The notes below the pieces were generated by a model that saw only the letters and a program-made list of their open reading frames with translations, was not told the origin of the DNA and did not search any database. A DNA stretch of 64,000 bases from Anticarsia gemmatalis. Lineage: Eukaryota; Arthropoda; Insecta; Lepidoptera; Erebidae. Shown here piece by piece: positions 35,575 through 48,539 of the stretch. Within the stretch, counting starts at the first letter, position 1, and each line of letters opens with the position of its first letter. The stretch is from assembly GCF_050436995.1 (NCBI RefSeq), contig NC_134753.1:12090001-12154000 (forward strand), read 5' to 3'. A program made the position numbers and the translations under genes.

Positions 35575-38500
35575 AAAGCATCGAATATTATTGAGTACAA
35601 GTCCCACACTAAAACGTTCACAGATAACTATAATAGAGACGATCCATTCATAACTATTAAGTACACAAAGCCGACAGCTAAACTGCCTTTTATAATTACG
35701 CGGGTGAAATAAAAAGCTTTTATAGTCCTATATCTCATTGCTAAGGTGGGCATATGCGAGCAGACGGCCGACTTTATGACCAACATAAAGCGACGTAGAA
35801 AGGCGTGCGGAACCCTATAATATGGAGGTATAAGACTTAATACCGTAACTTCTATTTAGCGCCGCGCCTCCGCTTACATTGTCGGCAAATTCATGGTTTG
35901 TCAGTTTAGTCGTATGGCCGTCTCATTGTGCCAACCCTGGGGCAACACTATATTAAGCTATTGTCGCACTGCCCTACTTAGTTGATCTATGTAATTTGGG
36001 TTAAATGAACCCTAGGGCTGATGGGTTGGAGTAAAAATGTTAGTTGCACGTTGAGTTATGGTGTTGTGTTGTTGGTTCAAGGTGTGAGCTTAATATCATA
36101 AATCTTTTTGGAGGGAAACGGTCTGTTGTACTGACTTGCATTGGTACATTGTTGGGATTAACTCGTGTATTTATGTTAGGAGTCCTGATTCTTCATCATC
36201 TTTTATATTATTACGATTGAAAGTTTCACTAAACTTCATGACCGTAAAATATAATAGGTAGTCATATTTTCACAGTCAGTTTCAGCGTGGGTTTTCCTTA
36301 ACTTTAGGATAAATCCACAAAATACTCGTAACATAATTTAAGACATCTACGCACCCACAAGGCTATTTTCATTAACTTTATCGAATAACAAAGTAAATAA
36401 GACGCCACGTCAGAAAACTTTACCTCAAAAATTATATGGAAAGTTATAAAAATATCGTATCAGGAGTCTGTTGAATTGACAGTTCCATAGCGACGTCCAA
36501 AAAATTTGCGGTAACTTTTGGCTTGGCTCCAAAATAGCGTCATAAAAATTTTGAATGTTTACCGTCGATCGTACTTTCGATTTCTCGGAGGATTCTTGGC
36601 TCGGCTCGCTTGTTCGTGTACAAACAAATTTGGTAGGCCAATGTCTTCGAAACTTTCTCTGTTTGGAAGGGCGCCAACGCCACAGAGAACCGACTTTCGA
36701 ATAAAATAATTTATTCCCATGATTTTTGGCCGCGACGCAATCGCTTTCGAATTATCCCCCTTTCAGTGGCGCACGCCACATTGAATTTTAGAGGGTTATT
36801 TCAAATGTGCGGTTTTTACTCTTTTGAAATAAGATTATGTGATTTCGGTTGGCGGATTGCATTTGGCTCGTACGTTCTTTATGATAAATAGTAGCTTTTC
36901 TGATTTATGTTCAGGTTTTTCGTTTGTTTCTTGTTCTGGGATTACGGCGAGATGGGAAAGGCTTTTATTTTAAAATAGCCTTTTGATTTTAGACGTATGT
37001 ATAATTTAGTAACTTCATTATATTTACCACAAAGCATTAGGTAGAAGACGAAGACAATCAAAAAAACAAATTTTATAATGTCGGCAGACCCCAATCATTT
37101 AAGAACTATGAAAATCAACCACCATCAATAAATAACCTTCCTAAACCTCGACAAAATTTTCAAACAAACCCAAAACCTAAGACTCAACACTTTAATCCTT
37201 AACCCTAGGCCACAATCACTAACGCTCATAACCGCTCCGCTTATAAGCGTTACAGCTCCGCTTTTCCCCGCTCCGCTAAGTAATTCAAACTAGAACAATG
37301 TTTAGGCTTCATCAACCTGGCCTCTTGCGTTATAAGCCGGCGCGTGTGCCCGGTATCTTTATCTACAGTTGGAACTGTTTTATGGTATCTGAAGTTACCC
37401 AGTTGTGTGGGTACATACGGAGGGATCGATTGACGAGCTTAGTTGTGTGCGTAGTTTGAAAATATTACAGGTGTATTGGTAGTGTATTCCTTTGTACTAT
37501 TCTTAGGATTTAACCTAAGAAACCTTATTTGAATGCTCTACTTTTAACAGATTTGTTACTAACTACTTTTTCTGAAAAAAATAGAGATTTTTATAAAACT
37601 CGTTGCAATATTTAATAACAAATAGTCTTGAGTTATCCTTATTTACGCCATCTAATACCAAATAATTCATACTTAGATTACCAGAAAATACTTATAGACA
37701 ACAATGTTCAAATTACCATAAAATACAGGTAGACTACAATAGTAAATTTAAATTAAAACGAAAATCACGTTCAATCATTCGAAAACTTTTCTAACAATTC
37801 AATAATCTCCATTACCACTACCAACAGAAAAGCTGTCGATTCTTCAAGCCCGTGTGTATCAGTAGCATTATTAGCTACGTGATGGCGCACGGCGCACTCA
37901 CACGACGTGCGCGCTGTTATCGCGAGCTATTTACCTCCGTGTTATTAACGATTATAATCTGATATGCTCGCTTAACGCTCCGCCCGTGTTTAGCCGACTT
38001 TAGCCTGTTTTCTTAGGAGTTCGCTGTTTTGATAACTTGTAATTAGTGTGTAAGATGTATGGGGTTTAGTTTGGATTTACGGATTCTGTATTAGTGTGAA
38101 CGGATTTATGTTGGATTAAATTTATACGAATTGGTTAAGTTATTTATTGTTTATACTAATTTGTAATGTAAAGTATATATTTTATAGATCAATATTCATT
38201 TTTTTTAAGGTGTGGTGTATTGTTGCGCTGTATGATGCAATCAACTTAATTAAGCAGCTGCACAACTGATTAAAGACAAACCATGCTAAAGCATCTGATT
38301 CAGACGCCAAGTAATATGATATAATTATTTAGTAGAAACTCACTCTTTTTATAAACATTGCGTAAAACCATTAACGATATTATTATGCAAACAATTACAT
38401 TTAATGAAGAAAATTCAAAGAAAATTAGATCACAATGAGATTCAAATAAAAACATAAAAATACAGTCGTAACAATGTGCAAATAAAACGTCATTTAAATG

Positions 38501-38575
38501 ATATGAACATCGTAATTTTTTATTGCAACACACTGTATACCGTCTCACTGGTTCAACAACAATCTGTATATACGA
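35575..38575. other. Intron stretch with no recognised feature
   Basis: AT-rich with GC-richer unique patches at 36480-36790 and 37840-37990, the latter containing gatggcgcacggcgcactca. gctccgct words repeat near 37227-37278. Nothing coding was recognised. Confidence 0.5.
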
Positions 38576-38585
38576 TATATACAGT

Positions 38586-38753
38586 AGGTATACATATACA
38601 TAATAATATAGTATGTATACATGTATCTAGAGTGTATCTACGTACACTGTATACAGTCTTTCTTTTTCGTTTTTTTATACACTAACAGTATACATAATAA
38701 TACAGTATGTATAAATGTATATATACATTGTATATACAAGTATACAGTCTCAG
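38586..38753. repeat. AT-rich partial tandem duplication of tatac-rich sequence
   Basis: Two related units (tatacataataat, agtatgtata, then gtatacagtct) start near 38586 and 38686, separated by a T-rich spacer. Each is rich in gtatac palindromes. Confidence 0.5.
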
Positions 38754-39111
38754 TTGTGTGATTACTGCAAGACTGTAATGGATACTGTTGAGCGCCAATG
38801 TGGCTTTCTTTGTGCTTTAACGTCGGGTAAGTGTTGTAATATAGGGTGTGCTTTTTGTTGAAAGAAAATTGGAAGGAATGTATTGCTGTTTTATTGTGAA
38901 GACAGATATTTTGGTTTATATTTAAACGTTAATATTGAATCAAAAATTTTAACTGACGGTTATAAATGGTTACTTGTTAATTATATTTTTTATTAAAATT
39001 TAGAGATGAACTGAAATGAAACTTGTATTAAAATAAAACTTTTAGAGATTTCTAACACCATAGTTACAAATAACAAAATTGAAAATGACATGCCACAGAA
39101 ATATTATTAAA

Positions 39112-39390
39112 CTAGCTGACCCGCGCAACTTCGCTTGCGTCACATTAGAGAGAATGGGTGAATTTTTTCCCCATTTTTGTAACATTTTTTACTGGTACTC
39201 TGCTCCTATTGGTCGTAGCGTGATGATATATAGCCTATAGCCTTCCTCGATAAAGGGGCTATCTAACACTGAAAGAATTTTTCAAATCGAACCAGTAATT
39301 TCTGAGATTAGCGCGTTCAAACAAACAAACAAACAATCAAACAAACAAACAAACTCTACAGCTTTATAATATTAGTATAGATTAGTATAG
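39112..39390 (+). repeat. LINE-like short repeat ('actagctgacccgcgcaact' family), copy 1
   Basis: The head is actagctgacccgcgcaact, followed by ggtactctgctcctattggt, cgtagcgtgatgatata, tagccttcctcgataaaggg and cagtaatttctgagattagc. Then come a (caaa)n run and a repeated tagtatagatt tail. It is nearly collinear with 48004-48275. It is abundant in Lepidoptera; I cannot settle whether it is LINE-derived or another nonautonomous class. Confidence 0.8.
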
Positions 39391-39881
39391 ATTATTTTAT
39401 GCTTGTACTAATTGAATTAAAAAGAGCTACTATAATTAAAATCAGTTCACATCTCTTACCCGTAAGACATCAAACAGAGAATAACACGAGCTTATTATAA
39501 ACTCAGCAATAAAACGCGCTTACGTTACGTTTATTGTCTCACCTGTCTTTTGCTCTACGTAACGCACACTACGCTAGTCAGAATACAATAAGGAACCCAC
39601 GCAAGGCAACCCATTAAGAAATCCTGTAAAATACGCGCTATTTAACTTGCGCTAAATAAAGTAATCAATCGCTTTACAGAAAGCGAAAAATATATACTAG
39701 TGGCTTATGCAAGGAGTGCTTTTGACGGGACAGTAACAAAAATTGTCTCCGTACGTTCCATTCACTGTACTCCTTGCTTTTGTCTTTTAATTTCCGCCTA
39801 ACTAATTTTTTATCTTCTGTGTAGCGGTTCGTTGCTATATTCGCACAAACAAAGTTAACTGGCGTACTATACACACACTAG

Positions 39882-39998
39882 CCTCCGGTTTCTAAAGTGC
39901 ATTTAGCGGTAGTTTATATATTCAATAGCGTTTAAACTCATATAAAAAACAGTTTGAATAGATAAACTACCGCTAAATGTGCCTCAGAAACCGGGGGT
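39882..39998. mobile_element. Hairpin MITE, copy 2
   Basis: The left end cctccggtttctaaagtgca, then tttagcggtagtttatatat, is matched by the right end tagataaactaccgctaaat then gtgcctcagaaaccggggg. The terminal inverted repeats of about 45 bp differ at only a few positions. A TA lies just outside both ends, fitting a TA duplication. The whole unit folds into one long hairpin. The sister copy is at 26729-26850. Confidence 0.85.
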
Positions 39999-40010
39999 AA
40001 GAAACGCAGT

Positions 40011-40171
40011 AACGTACACTACATAACGCAATATGCACACTATACAGTGCGATACGTATGCTACGTAACGCAATACGCACGCTACATCCCACAATACGCA
40101 CACTACATCACACAGTACGCACACTACATCCCACAATACGCACACTACATCCCGCGATACGCACACTACAA
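40011..40171. repeat. 21-bp minisatellite, about eight units
   Basis: Units begin at 40032, 40053, 40074, 40095, 40116, 40137 and 40158, exactly 21 bp apart, with consensus tacgcacactacatcccacaa. The older left units have diverged (taacgcaa variants). Because 21 is divisible by three, both strands stay open and give heptad-like repeat peptides (QYAHYIP on plus, CVLWDVV on minus). These are artefacts of the period. The array starts 12 bp after the MITE. Confidence 0.9.
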
Positions 40172-40174
40172 ATC

Positions 40175-43100
40175 GCTAGAGAATAATAGACGCGTTAACG
40201 CGTTTGCGTATGACATTGATCTCGCATACTGTCAACGCCACGCTTCAATTTATTGTTTAGGCGTAGTTTAGGACTTTGTCGTGTAGTTTTCTTGGCTTTG
40301 TAAATTTAGTAGTTTGGTAAATGATGTTCCTTTTATGTTTTGGAACACAGTGGGATTAACGCAGTTGAAATGTAGTTTTGTGTACGATTAATCTACTTGA
40401 AATCTATTTAAAAACAGTTTAATAAATATAATATAATAATAAATTATAGGGAATTATTATTAGTTTTTTGCTAAAATACATACATTATTATAAAATGATT
40501 TGGAAATATTTTTTTATAATCGGTTCGATTATGTCAAAAAAAGCATTAATTTTGTATATTTAACGACGCCATTTCTGTTTATTTTACGCAATAAAATTTT
40601 GATTTTCTTTTTTAATATAGATGTTCATAATTAAAACGCATAACACAAAAAAAGTGTCTATCAGGTCATTAACCCGAGCGAAATATACAAAAACACAATT
40701 ACATGCGAATGACAATAAACTTAAAAAATTTCAACATTGTGTTTACTCACAAACGAACACTTTTACGACATTCACCCCCATTCCGGCATCGTGCGATATT
40801 ACCGACCACCATTGTTCGTATAAAACCGTAAAAGCTAAAATATCGAGTGATATTGGTACAGTTCATAAAATTTAACAAAAAAGTCTCTAATGACTTAGTA
40901 GATGAATGTGCTCGTAAAACATGAATGAATAAAAATATAGGAAATGGTAGGTGTTTCCTAGTTTTACTGTCAAATGTTTAGATATAAAATGTTGCAATGT
41001 CCTTTTGTTGAAAATTTATTTGTAAAATGTATGTTTTACAACATATAATATTTTTTTTAAAGATTGTTGCTTAGTAAATGTTAATGTTGCTCGTCTCTGA
41101 ATTTTGGGAACCAACTTTTATTTCTATATTGATTAAAATATGAACAAGACTAATAGTAAAGCCTAAGCTGGCTATTTTCGGGTTTATATAACCGTTAAAA
41201 ACACGACAAAAATGTTTAAAGTTAGATCCGAATACAAAAATAGCAATTGCAAAAGTATAGTCAAAATCATCAATTTACTGTAACCAACAGAAGTAAATAC
41301 ATAATCATATACTCGAAAATACTCAGAAAACATCCGTACTAATAACACGGAACTAAAATGTGGACCGACACCGCTCAGTTCTCGATCAAATTATAGGCAA
41401 CATGATGTATGTGTGACGTCACAAGGAGCAATGTTAACCGAATAACTGTGTAGCGTAGGAGTAATGTTCTTAGTGTTTTATTTGATTTTTATGGGAAAGA
41501 ATAATAGACGGGGAAATATAGGGCCTTACATTCTGTTAAAAAATCGTTATCAATAATTTAAGTTGTAGGTTTTATTATTACTACTCATGTAAAAATATGC
41601 AGCATGTATTTTTTATGTATATAAAATCATTATTTCGTTAAAGATATTATGAAGGCAAATTTAACTAAATATTAAAGACAATAAAATATGTAGAAAGCTT
41701 ATTGAAATTCTCGTTTCATAAAACTTTACATTTACTACAATAACACAAAATCATAGTCCTTGAAAATTTCAAAACGCTCTTCGCAGTTGCAAAACAGCGC
41801 AGCGGAAGCCGAAAATTCGTTTCCGACAGAATGTTAAGCGAGTTAAAATCTCCAAATAAAAGGTGAGCTGACTACTCAGCTGACTTCGCTGACTCCAACT
41901 TGCTATGGTAATGAAGTTCTCGGTCCCTTCCCCCACCCCTCGTCGCCTTTCCCTTTGTCGCCTGTCATGGTACAAAACAGGGGGCCTACTATGATTCAAC
42001 GAAAACTTTGAACGGAAATTCGAATGTTTAGGGATTTCATTAACGTGTAATGCAATATTAATTAATTTTAATATTATCAATTTCTGCCTACTTATATCTT
42101 ACTACTCATTCGGCTTCAACCTACTTTTTCTTTTAGTTTTTCTTCATCCGTAGGTTAACTATATAGTGGCTATATATAGAATGCCTTGTGCATTTAACCC
42201 TTATACTGTGTAAATCAAGATCTTTAATAAATAATTGAATTTGTAAGCTTCATTGACTTGCAAGACTGACCGAAAAAAATCAAAACCAATTATAATTCAC
42301 GAAAACTTGAAACCAAAAATAGATTTCACATTTATTGAACGCCGAAATTGTAACGAAACATCGGTTTGCAGAAACATAGTAGGCCTTCAGTTATCAGAGG
42401 CGATGATCTAAATGTAAGGGTCAGTACTGTGATTGTGGACGCCTCAGGACACGATGTTTGATAAAGGCACTGGAAACTGGGTTATTGGTTCTGACTGATG
42501 TACGGACTTGTTTGATAGATAGCGTTTTGTTTTGATGATAGATTTGTTTTTGTTTGTTTGCGAATTATGCTTGGGTGTGGCAATACTGTTTTAAAAAATA
42601 AAATATTTGTTTTGTTGGACGTATACAAATTGTATAATTCGGGCGGCGACGGTATCGTAAATTTATTTTTGAGACTGGTCTTTGCCTACCTCTACGGGAA
42701 AAAGGCGTGTCGTATTATATGTAAAAAAGCAAAACAAGTGTTTTTAAATATCTAGTCGCTCATGGTGAACACGGAACACCCATTGTTGAAATAAAAATCA
42801 AAATATGTGGTCAAAACAAAAAAGCCTAATAACCTCAAAAACCCCGCACGTGATACTTAAATAAAGCAACTGTTCCAAAACTCCTTAAATTGTTTTCGAG
42901 ATATATTTTTATACACGTAGTAACCATTGAGTTTTATAGGTGGGCTCTGTAATGAAAAGTGTTCATATTTTCCAAAGTTTCCCTAACTCCATAACCCTCC
43001 TTTTCTCGCGCAGTCGGGTAATAAATACAGTGGGAGTTTCGGAAGATTGTATCTTTATTGATACGATATCCACGTAAATGTAGCTTTTATAATTATTGAA

Positions 43101-43640
43101 ACGGCTGGTGATAATTTTTTGTTATTTTGCTTTTAAGGGGAAGGGTGAAGGAGTTAGAACTGTGTTTGTTTTTCGCTGACATCTTAATGTTGGGGAAATG
43201 GAGTATTATTTCAATGTGAATTTGTAGGTTAATAATTCAAGGCTATGAACAACGAGACGAACGAATTTTCTTAGGATTTCCTTTGTGATGGACTTAGGAT
43301 CAATTTTTTCATGTTATCAACAAAGTTTTGAATAAATATTTTCTAAAATTGTTTAGAAATTATACTATAATAAAAGTCCGAGCTGAAGTGCCTCAAAGCT
43401 GCATTTTTGGTGTTTTATTCTATCAGATAGTTCTAAGTTGTTTGCTATCTCCAAATACAATTGCAACCCTTTCCTCGGTTGCCCAGTACACATGTTCGGA
43501 GAGATAAGAGTATCTTTTGTTTTTATTTTACCCCTAAATAAGCCTAGGAGCAATGTTCTTTAGAATAGTATTTTCATACTTTAGTTAGATAGCTAGACTT
43601 TAGCTTGAAGAAAAACATGATGACTAAAAACGTATATGAG
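40175..43640. other. Intron stretch with no recognised feature
   Basis: AT-rich. It includes a CRE-type octamer (tgacgtca) at 41414-41421 and a C-rich run ccttcccccacccctcgtcg near 41927-41946. The frames of up to 103 codons show no domain. Confidence 0.5.
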
Positions 43641-43649
43641 TCTCGTATG

Positions 43650-43770
43650 ATATGAGTTTAATATGTGTCGTAAGGGTTAAACTGTTGAAGCGATTTTGAT
43701 GAAGGTTAGCCAAAATATATTCTAGATACTAAATTTAGTTTTTTTGTGAAATGGATATTGAGGAGAAAAA
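43650..43770 (+). repeat. LINE-like tail relic
   Basis: aaactgttgaagcgattttg followed by atgaaggtt resembles the conserved 3' region of lepidopteran LINE-like repeats. Its ends cannot be set. Confidence 0.3.
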
Positions 43771-43774
43771 TGTT

Positions 43775-45530
43775 ACTTAGTTACGAAGTTGACTATACTT
43801 ATACACATATTTGCATACATCTTTATATGAATCAATTAGACATAATGAGGACAACTTTAACATTATCTTATCTATTTAAAAAAATCTCGTGCTGATAAGA
43901 CTAGTGATTTTTAGCCCTTATTATCGATTAAAGGAAACGGGAGGCTCTCAATTCTTCTGTACTTCGAATAGTTTCCATTTTAAATTGTACCAGATCTAAC
44001 GAGTAGTTTTTTTAATTGTAAATAGTCGAAAAATCACGGATAATCGTTACGAAACCACAAACAGAACCCAAGGATACACATTTTTCTTGCTTTTTTCCTG
44101 TAATTTGTCTTCAGTGTAATTCTAAACACTATAAAACTTTAATGTTCAGTGCGTTATCTTAGTAATTTAGACGTGTATATTTATAACTCTCTATAAAAAC
44201 GTCACGGCGGGTGACCGGGTGACTTGTTTGTGGCTACGGTTCCGTCGCTCAACTGATAACTACCCTCATTTGCATACGAACTGATGAACTTAAGATAGCC
44301 ACGTGTTGATAGATATTGCTACGTTTATAATATGCGTAAAATATAAATAAGGAAATGGAAATAATTCGGTGGCGAAAGTGAACTTTCTTTATAGGTTACT
44401 AAGTAAATATAAAAACACCATGAGATTACTGTCAGTTTGAATCAGGTATTATATTTTGCTAACTGTTACGTTAACATAACTATCTAACTATTAACAATTT
44501 GTTTGTTTGGGAAGGTAGTAGCTATAGAGAAACGTATCAAAAATCTCTCTAAAATATCTATGTAAGTGTGGGACAGCTCAGATTTAAAATAAAATAATAC
44601 TTTAACATCGCTACTAAAACATTCACCTAGTCACGTGATCATTGAAAAGCACATATTCAGCTGTCCAGTATTTATAAAAAATATAGCATTAAAAAATAAG
44701 CATAAGAAAGAAAACGTGCTACGAGTTCACGTAAATCCTTTTGCATGTAACAATTCACAAAAAAGCTGAAACACCTTGTTAAAAAGAGAGAGAAAACAAA
44801 TGTCGTGTTTACGACAGAGATAGCGATATACGAACACGTAGCTAACCAAATTTCTATCGAAGCGTGATTGCGCCCGTGACAAATGAATAAACAAAAAAAC
44901 TCGCGACCTGATGAAATATTATGTTTCGGAGTGTAGACAAATTACTGGATACGTTTGTTCGTGTTGCACAGTGGGACTGTTGTGTAAGGTGTGGATAAAA
45001 GTCAATTTTTGGAACCTCAATGTTGTCGCCAAAGAGTTTATCAGACATCTGTATTTAGATTATTTATTTAGTTATGATTTAGTTCTATACAAGCAAAAGA
45101 TATCATGGTAAATTTGCTACATCACTGACTGTTATTGGTGAAAAATATGTAGTAGTCATCATAGTCATCTAACTCGGGGAAGTAGCGTAGGTTTTATATA
45201 TCGCGATAAATATTTCAAGGGCTTGAAATCAAATCAAAAACATATCTATTACTTATAGATTAATAATATTTTTGATCAGATCCTTGTACGATAGGCACAA
45301 TGTGCGTCGTGTCTGTCGTAACGCCATCTACCGTCAAATATAAAACGGATTCTTTATTTGCCTCCGGTCTCCGTTTATACGTTTTCGGTTAAACTTTGTA
45401 CTGTGTTTAAATAAACCTTTATTATTTTGTTTGAACCTCATTTTCGTAACCAGAGGGGGAGTTTGTTATAGACATAGATGAGATATAGGATGTTGTTTTT
45501 GTAGGTCGATTTCTGTTTTGGAAGTTAAGT
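43775..45530. other. Intron stretch with no recognised feature
   Basis: AT-rich. A segment at 45335-45440 (taaaacggattctttatttg through tgtgtttaaataaaccttta) is weakly reminiscent of a retrotransposon LTR or a polyadenylation region, without support from inverted ends or a duplicate copy. Confidence 0.4.
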
Positions 45531-45537
45531 ACCCCCA

Positions 45538-45577
45538 ATGTTGGGGTTGTCCCACTGCGGGCCAATTAAAGAGGTTT
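45538..45577 (+). repeat. Fragment of the 'cccactgctgggcaa' repeat
   Basis: aatgttggggttgtcccact followed by gcgggccaattaaagagg corresponds to the start of the family also seen at 9886 and 55000. Confidence 0.5.
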
Positions 45578-46261
45578 TATTTTGACTCAATTTTATGTGT
45601 TTAAACAGATTTTTGGGATACACGTTTTGCAAAAAGATATGAAATGAATGCGATGTTATTTTTTATTTCATTTCACTCTTTTTGATTACTTGTTATATGA
45701 TTATAATCGGTTACAAAATAATATCTCATTTAAGGTAGTAATAAATAAATTTAAAAACAATACTGGCCTTAACACTGATTAGTATCATAAACTTCAACGA
45801 ACAAGCATTCTTTGGAAATAATATTATAATCTTAATAATGAAGTTTTTTTTATAAGCCACTAAGCAGTGTAATAGACAGACCGCCTAAGGGTATGTTCTA
45901 AGTTTGACAAGACGCCTTATGTTCATGACGTAAAAGCTCACCTAACTGCGTGAGCTTTATGTAAATAGATAAAGTATATTATTATAAATATCTATTAATT
46001 TATTAGCACCTTAGGAACTGTCGTAAAACATTTAGGGGTTACTACTATTAATTTATGTATTGGGTTAACTGAATTCTTGGCTATTATGAAAACAATCAAC
46101 AGAGCATTTACTTGGCATACTGACTTACACCCACGTTTTGCCATTTACAATGTTAGTCTTAGTCTTACGTTGACTATTGCCCTATAACAGGCATGTTATC
46201 AAACACCTGCCTACTACGATAACATATTTAGCTTAATATATATAAATTACTACGAATTAAT

Positions 46262-46345
46262 TACTATAACACATTTATTTGTTCGACCCGGTAATCAAAC
46301 CTGAGAACTCGTGATCCGTGAGACAACCGCCTATACGAGAGACAG
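46262..46345 (-). repeat. tRNA-derived SINE relic
   Basis: On the minus strand, gttgtctcacggatcacgag leads into a degenerate B box (tcaggtttgattaccggg) and then aacaaataaatg. This resembles the head of the SINE at 19396-19635, but it is shorter and more diverged. Confidence 0.45.
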
Positions 46346-46610
46346 ATTTTAAAAACGTACTCAAAAATATAAACACGTGCTTTCGAAAAATAAGACACCA
46401 CCAAAACCCACTAAACAGAATCACATCCCATACAACTAAACGTCTTAATATCCACAACGCCATAATTAAGACACGGGTGGTCCGAATTAGGACTTTAATA
46501 ACATACCCATACGGGCTAAATTGGAACTTAATGATGCGATAAAAAGTTTCATATGGTGGATATGACTCCGTCGGAATGTAATCTGGACGTCGTAAAGGAG
46601 GTGGTCAGAA

Positions 46611-46675
46611 GCGGATTATGACGTCACTAGGATACCGTGGTTAGCGGGTTATGACGTCATTTGGATACTATGGGC
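46611..46675. repeat. 33-bp tandem duplication with two CRE-type octamers
   Basis: gcggattatgacgtcactag at 46611 and gcgggttatgacgtcatttg at 46644 are successive 33-bp units, each continuing with gatac. Each contains the palindrome tgacgtca (46619-46626 and 46652-46659), the CREB/ATF binding consensus. No third unit is seen. Confidence 0.75.
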
Positions 46676-47851
46676 ATCCTATTGTTGGTTGATACTTGAA
46701 TTTTGTACAAGTGATGGGACATTTTTAATGATTGAATAGTTTTATTTTGATTGGTGATTCCTTTTCTTGTCACAGCAAGAGAACCTAGCTCAGCTGTGGG
46801 ACATTAGGAGTTTCAAATTTGTTAATTCACTAGTACACAATTGGTTTTCAACTAACTCACTAAAGTGTCGGTTAGGTTAACAAGTACGATTAATTATTAA
46901 GAGCCAGTTTATTTAGTCGACTTGATATATTGTATTTTATGGAATGTAATATGGGAATAGCCAAACCTTTAAGGTAAAATCACCTAGAGCTTACTTAATA
47001 CATATTTGAATTCCAAAAAACTTAATTGCATTTAAGACGAGCTAATTTTTATCAGCCAGTTTTTAAGATCAAAACTAAATTAAAAGAAAACCCCATCTTG
47101 TCTATGGGTCAAGCGTGTCGTTTACGATGCAGACGGGTGATTGTGACTCGATATTACACCATAGGTTGCAGGGACGCGCACTAACATGGCGTAATGTGAG
47201 TCCGTTTGTGTCAGAGCACATCAGAAACACACGGTCACTGTGTGTTCATTAGTATGAATGAGGTCATTGACCTAACTCAGAAGTGTGTTTCGTTTTTGAG
47301 ATTTTTGGGAGCAAAATCATGTTGATAGAATATAAACATTATTTATACTAATAAAAATGTTAATCTTCATTTAATAAAAACATTTAGAGTATTTTTAAGT
47401 TAGTTTATTCATGCGTATTATTTTTTTCTATGTGTATTTTAAAATAAATTGAAAAAATCGAAATAAATTGTAGCGTTTTTGTCTACACTTAGCCCAACAT
47501 TAATTGAAATTTAAAGTTTAGTATTACTTAAAAAGTTGATAAATATCTCTTTAAATATCAATTCACAAGAGATTGTTTTCAAAATAGTTTAAGTTTTATG
47601 TGCAATTCCATTTTTTGAATGAATCCAAAAGAAAAACTATAAAACAAATATATATTATCTATGCAACAAATTCAATTAAGTCTGTAGTCAAAGTTTTCGT
47701 ATATTTTAAAAAAAGTTTATTCCAAATTCAAATACTTTTAGAAAAATTAAACATATCCAAGGCCAAGAAGTTTTAGTTCAAAATAGTTTTGAACTATTAT
47801 TATTCCTTTTAAGAATTTTTCAGTCTGTTCGAAATGAATTTTATTTAAAAC

Positions 47852-48003
47852 TAGTTGACATGCCCAGCTCTGCTTATGAATTTACTTTACATATTTTCTG
47901 TCCTTAAAGTCTTTTCTGTGTCTTACAAAAACAATTAGTCAAATTGGTTTAGCCGTTCTTGAGTTTTGCGCTTAACATATTTGGCGATTAATTTTTATAA
48001 GAC
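47852..48003 (+). repeat. LINE-like short repeat, diverged
   Basis: The head actagttgacatgcccagct is a diverged form of actagctgacccgcgcaact. The segment ttacatattttctgtcctta is followed by caaattggtttagccgttct and tgagttttgcgctta, near the usual 3' region. The next copy begins directly at its end. Confidence 0.6.
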
Positions 48004-48275
48004 ACTAGCTGACCCGCGCAACTTCGCTTGCGTCATATAAGAGAATCTTAATTTTCCCCATTTTTGTAACATTTTTCACTGGTACTCTGCTCCTATTGGT
48101 CGTAGCGTGATGATATATTATAGCCTATAGCCTTCCTCGATGAATGGGCTATCTAACACTGAAATAATTTTTCAAATCGGACCAGTAGTTCTCGAGATTA
48201 GCGCGTTCAAACAAACAAACAAACAAACTCTTCAGCTTTATAATATTAAGTATAGATAAGTATAAGTATAGATTA
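48004..48275 (+). repeat. LINE-like short repeat ('actagctgacccgcgcaact' family), copy 2
   Basis: Collinear with 39112-39390. It has the same head, the same ctggtactctgctcctattg, an insertion of a few bases at gatgatatattatagcc, a shorter (caaa)n run, and a tail with repeated aagtatagat units. It sits tail-to-head after the diverged copy at 47852. Confidence 0.8.
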
Positions 48276-48539
48276 TGTTTTTTGTTACGTATATGTATAT
48301 GTATTGTAGAAAGAGCGCCATTTTGTACTTCGTAAAAGTTACTTACATAAGCTCGAATAATAAAGAAAATACTGTAGAATTATTTCAACTTGTAACATGT
48401 GCCACTGTGCTTGAAGAATTTTTACTTCGAATTGAAAAATAAAATTTTATTTCAATATCTCGGAATTGAAATCATATTGTTTTTTGAAACTGATTGCAGA
48501 TACGGAGTCCTGTTATACTTGATTGGGATATTACATGAG

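Noticed and set aside
40011..40171. CRISPR-like array
   Set aside because: The units are contiguous without unique spacers, and the DNA is from an insect; it is a minisatellite.
39984..40271. Repeat peptides (QYAHYIP and CVLWDVV types) on both strands
   Set aside because: They are products of a 21-bp minisatellite whose period is a multiple of three, open on both strands.
45335..45440. Possible solo LTR with polyadenylation signal
   Set aside because: No tg...ca ends, no target duplication and no second copy in the window.
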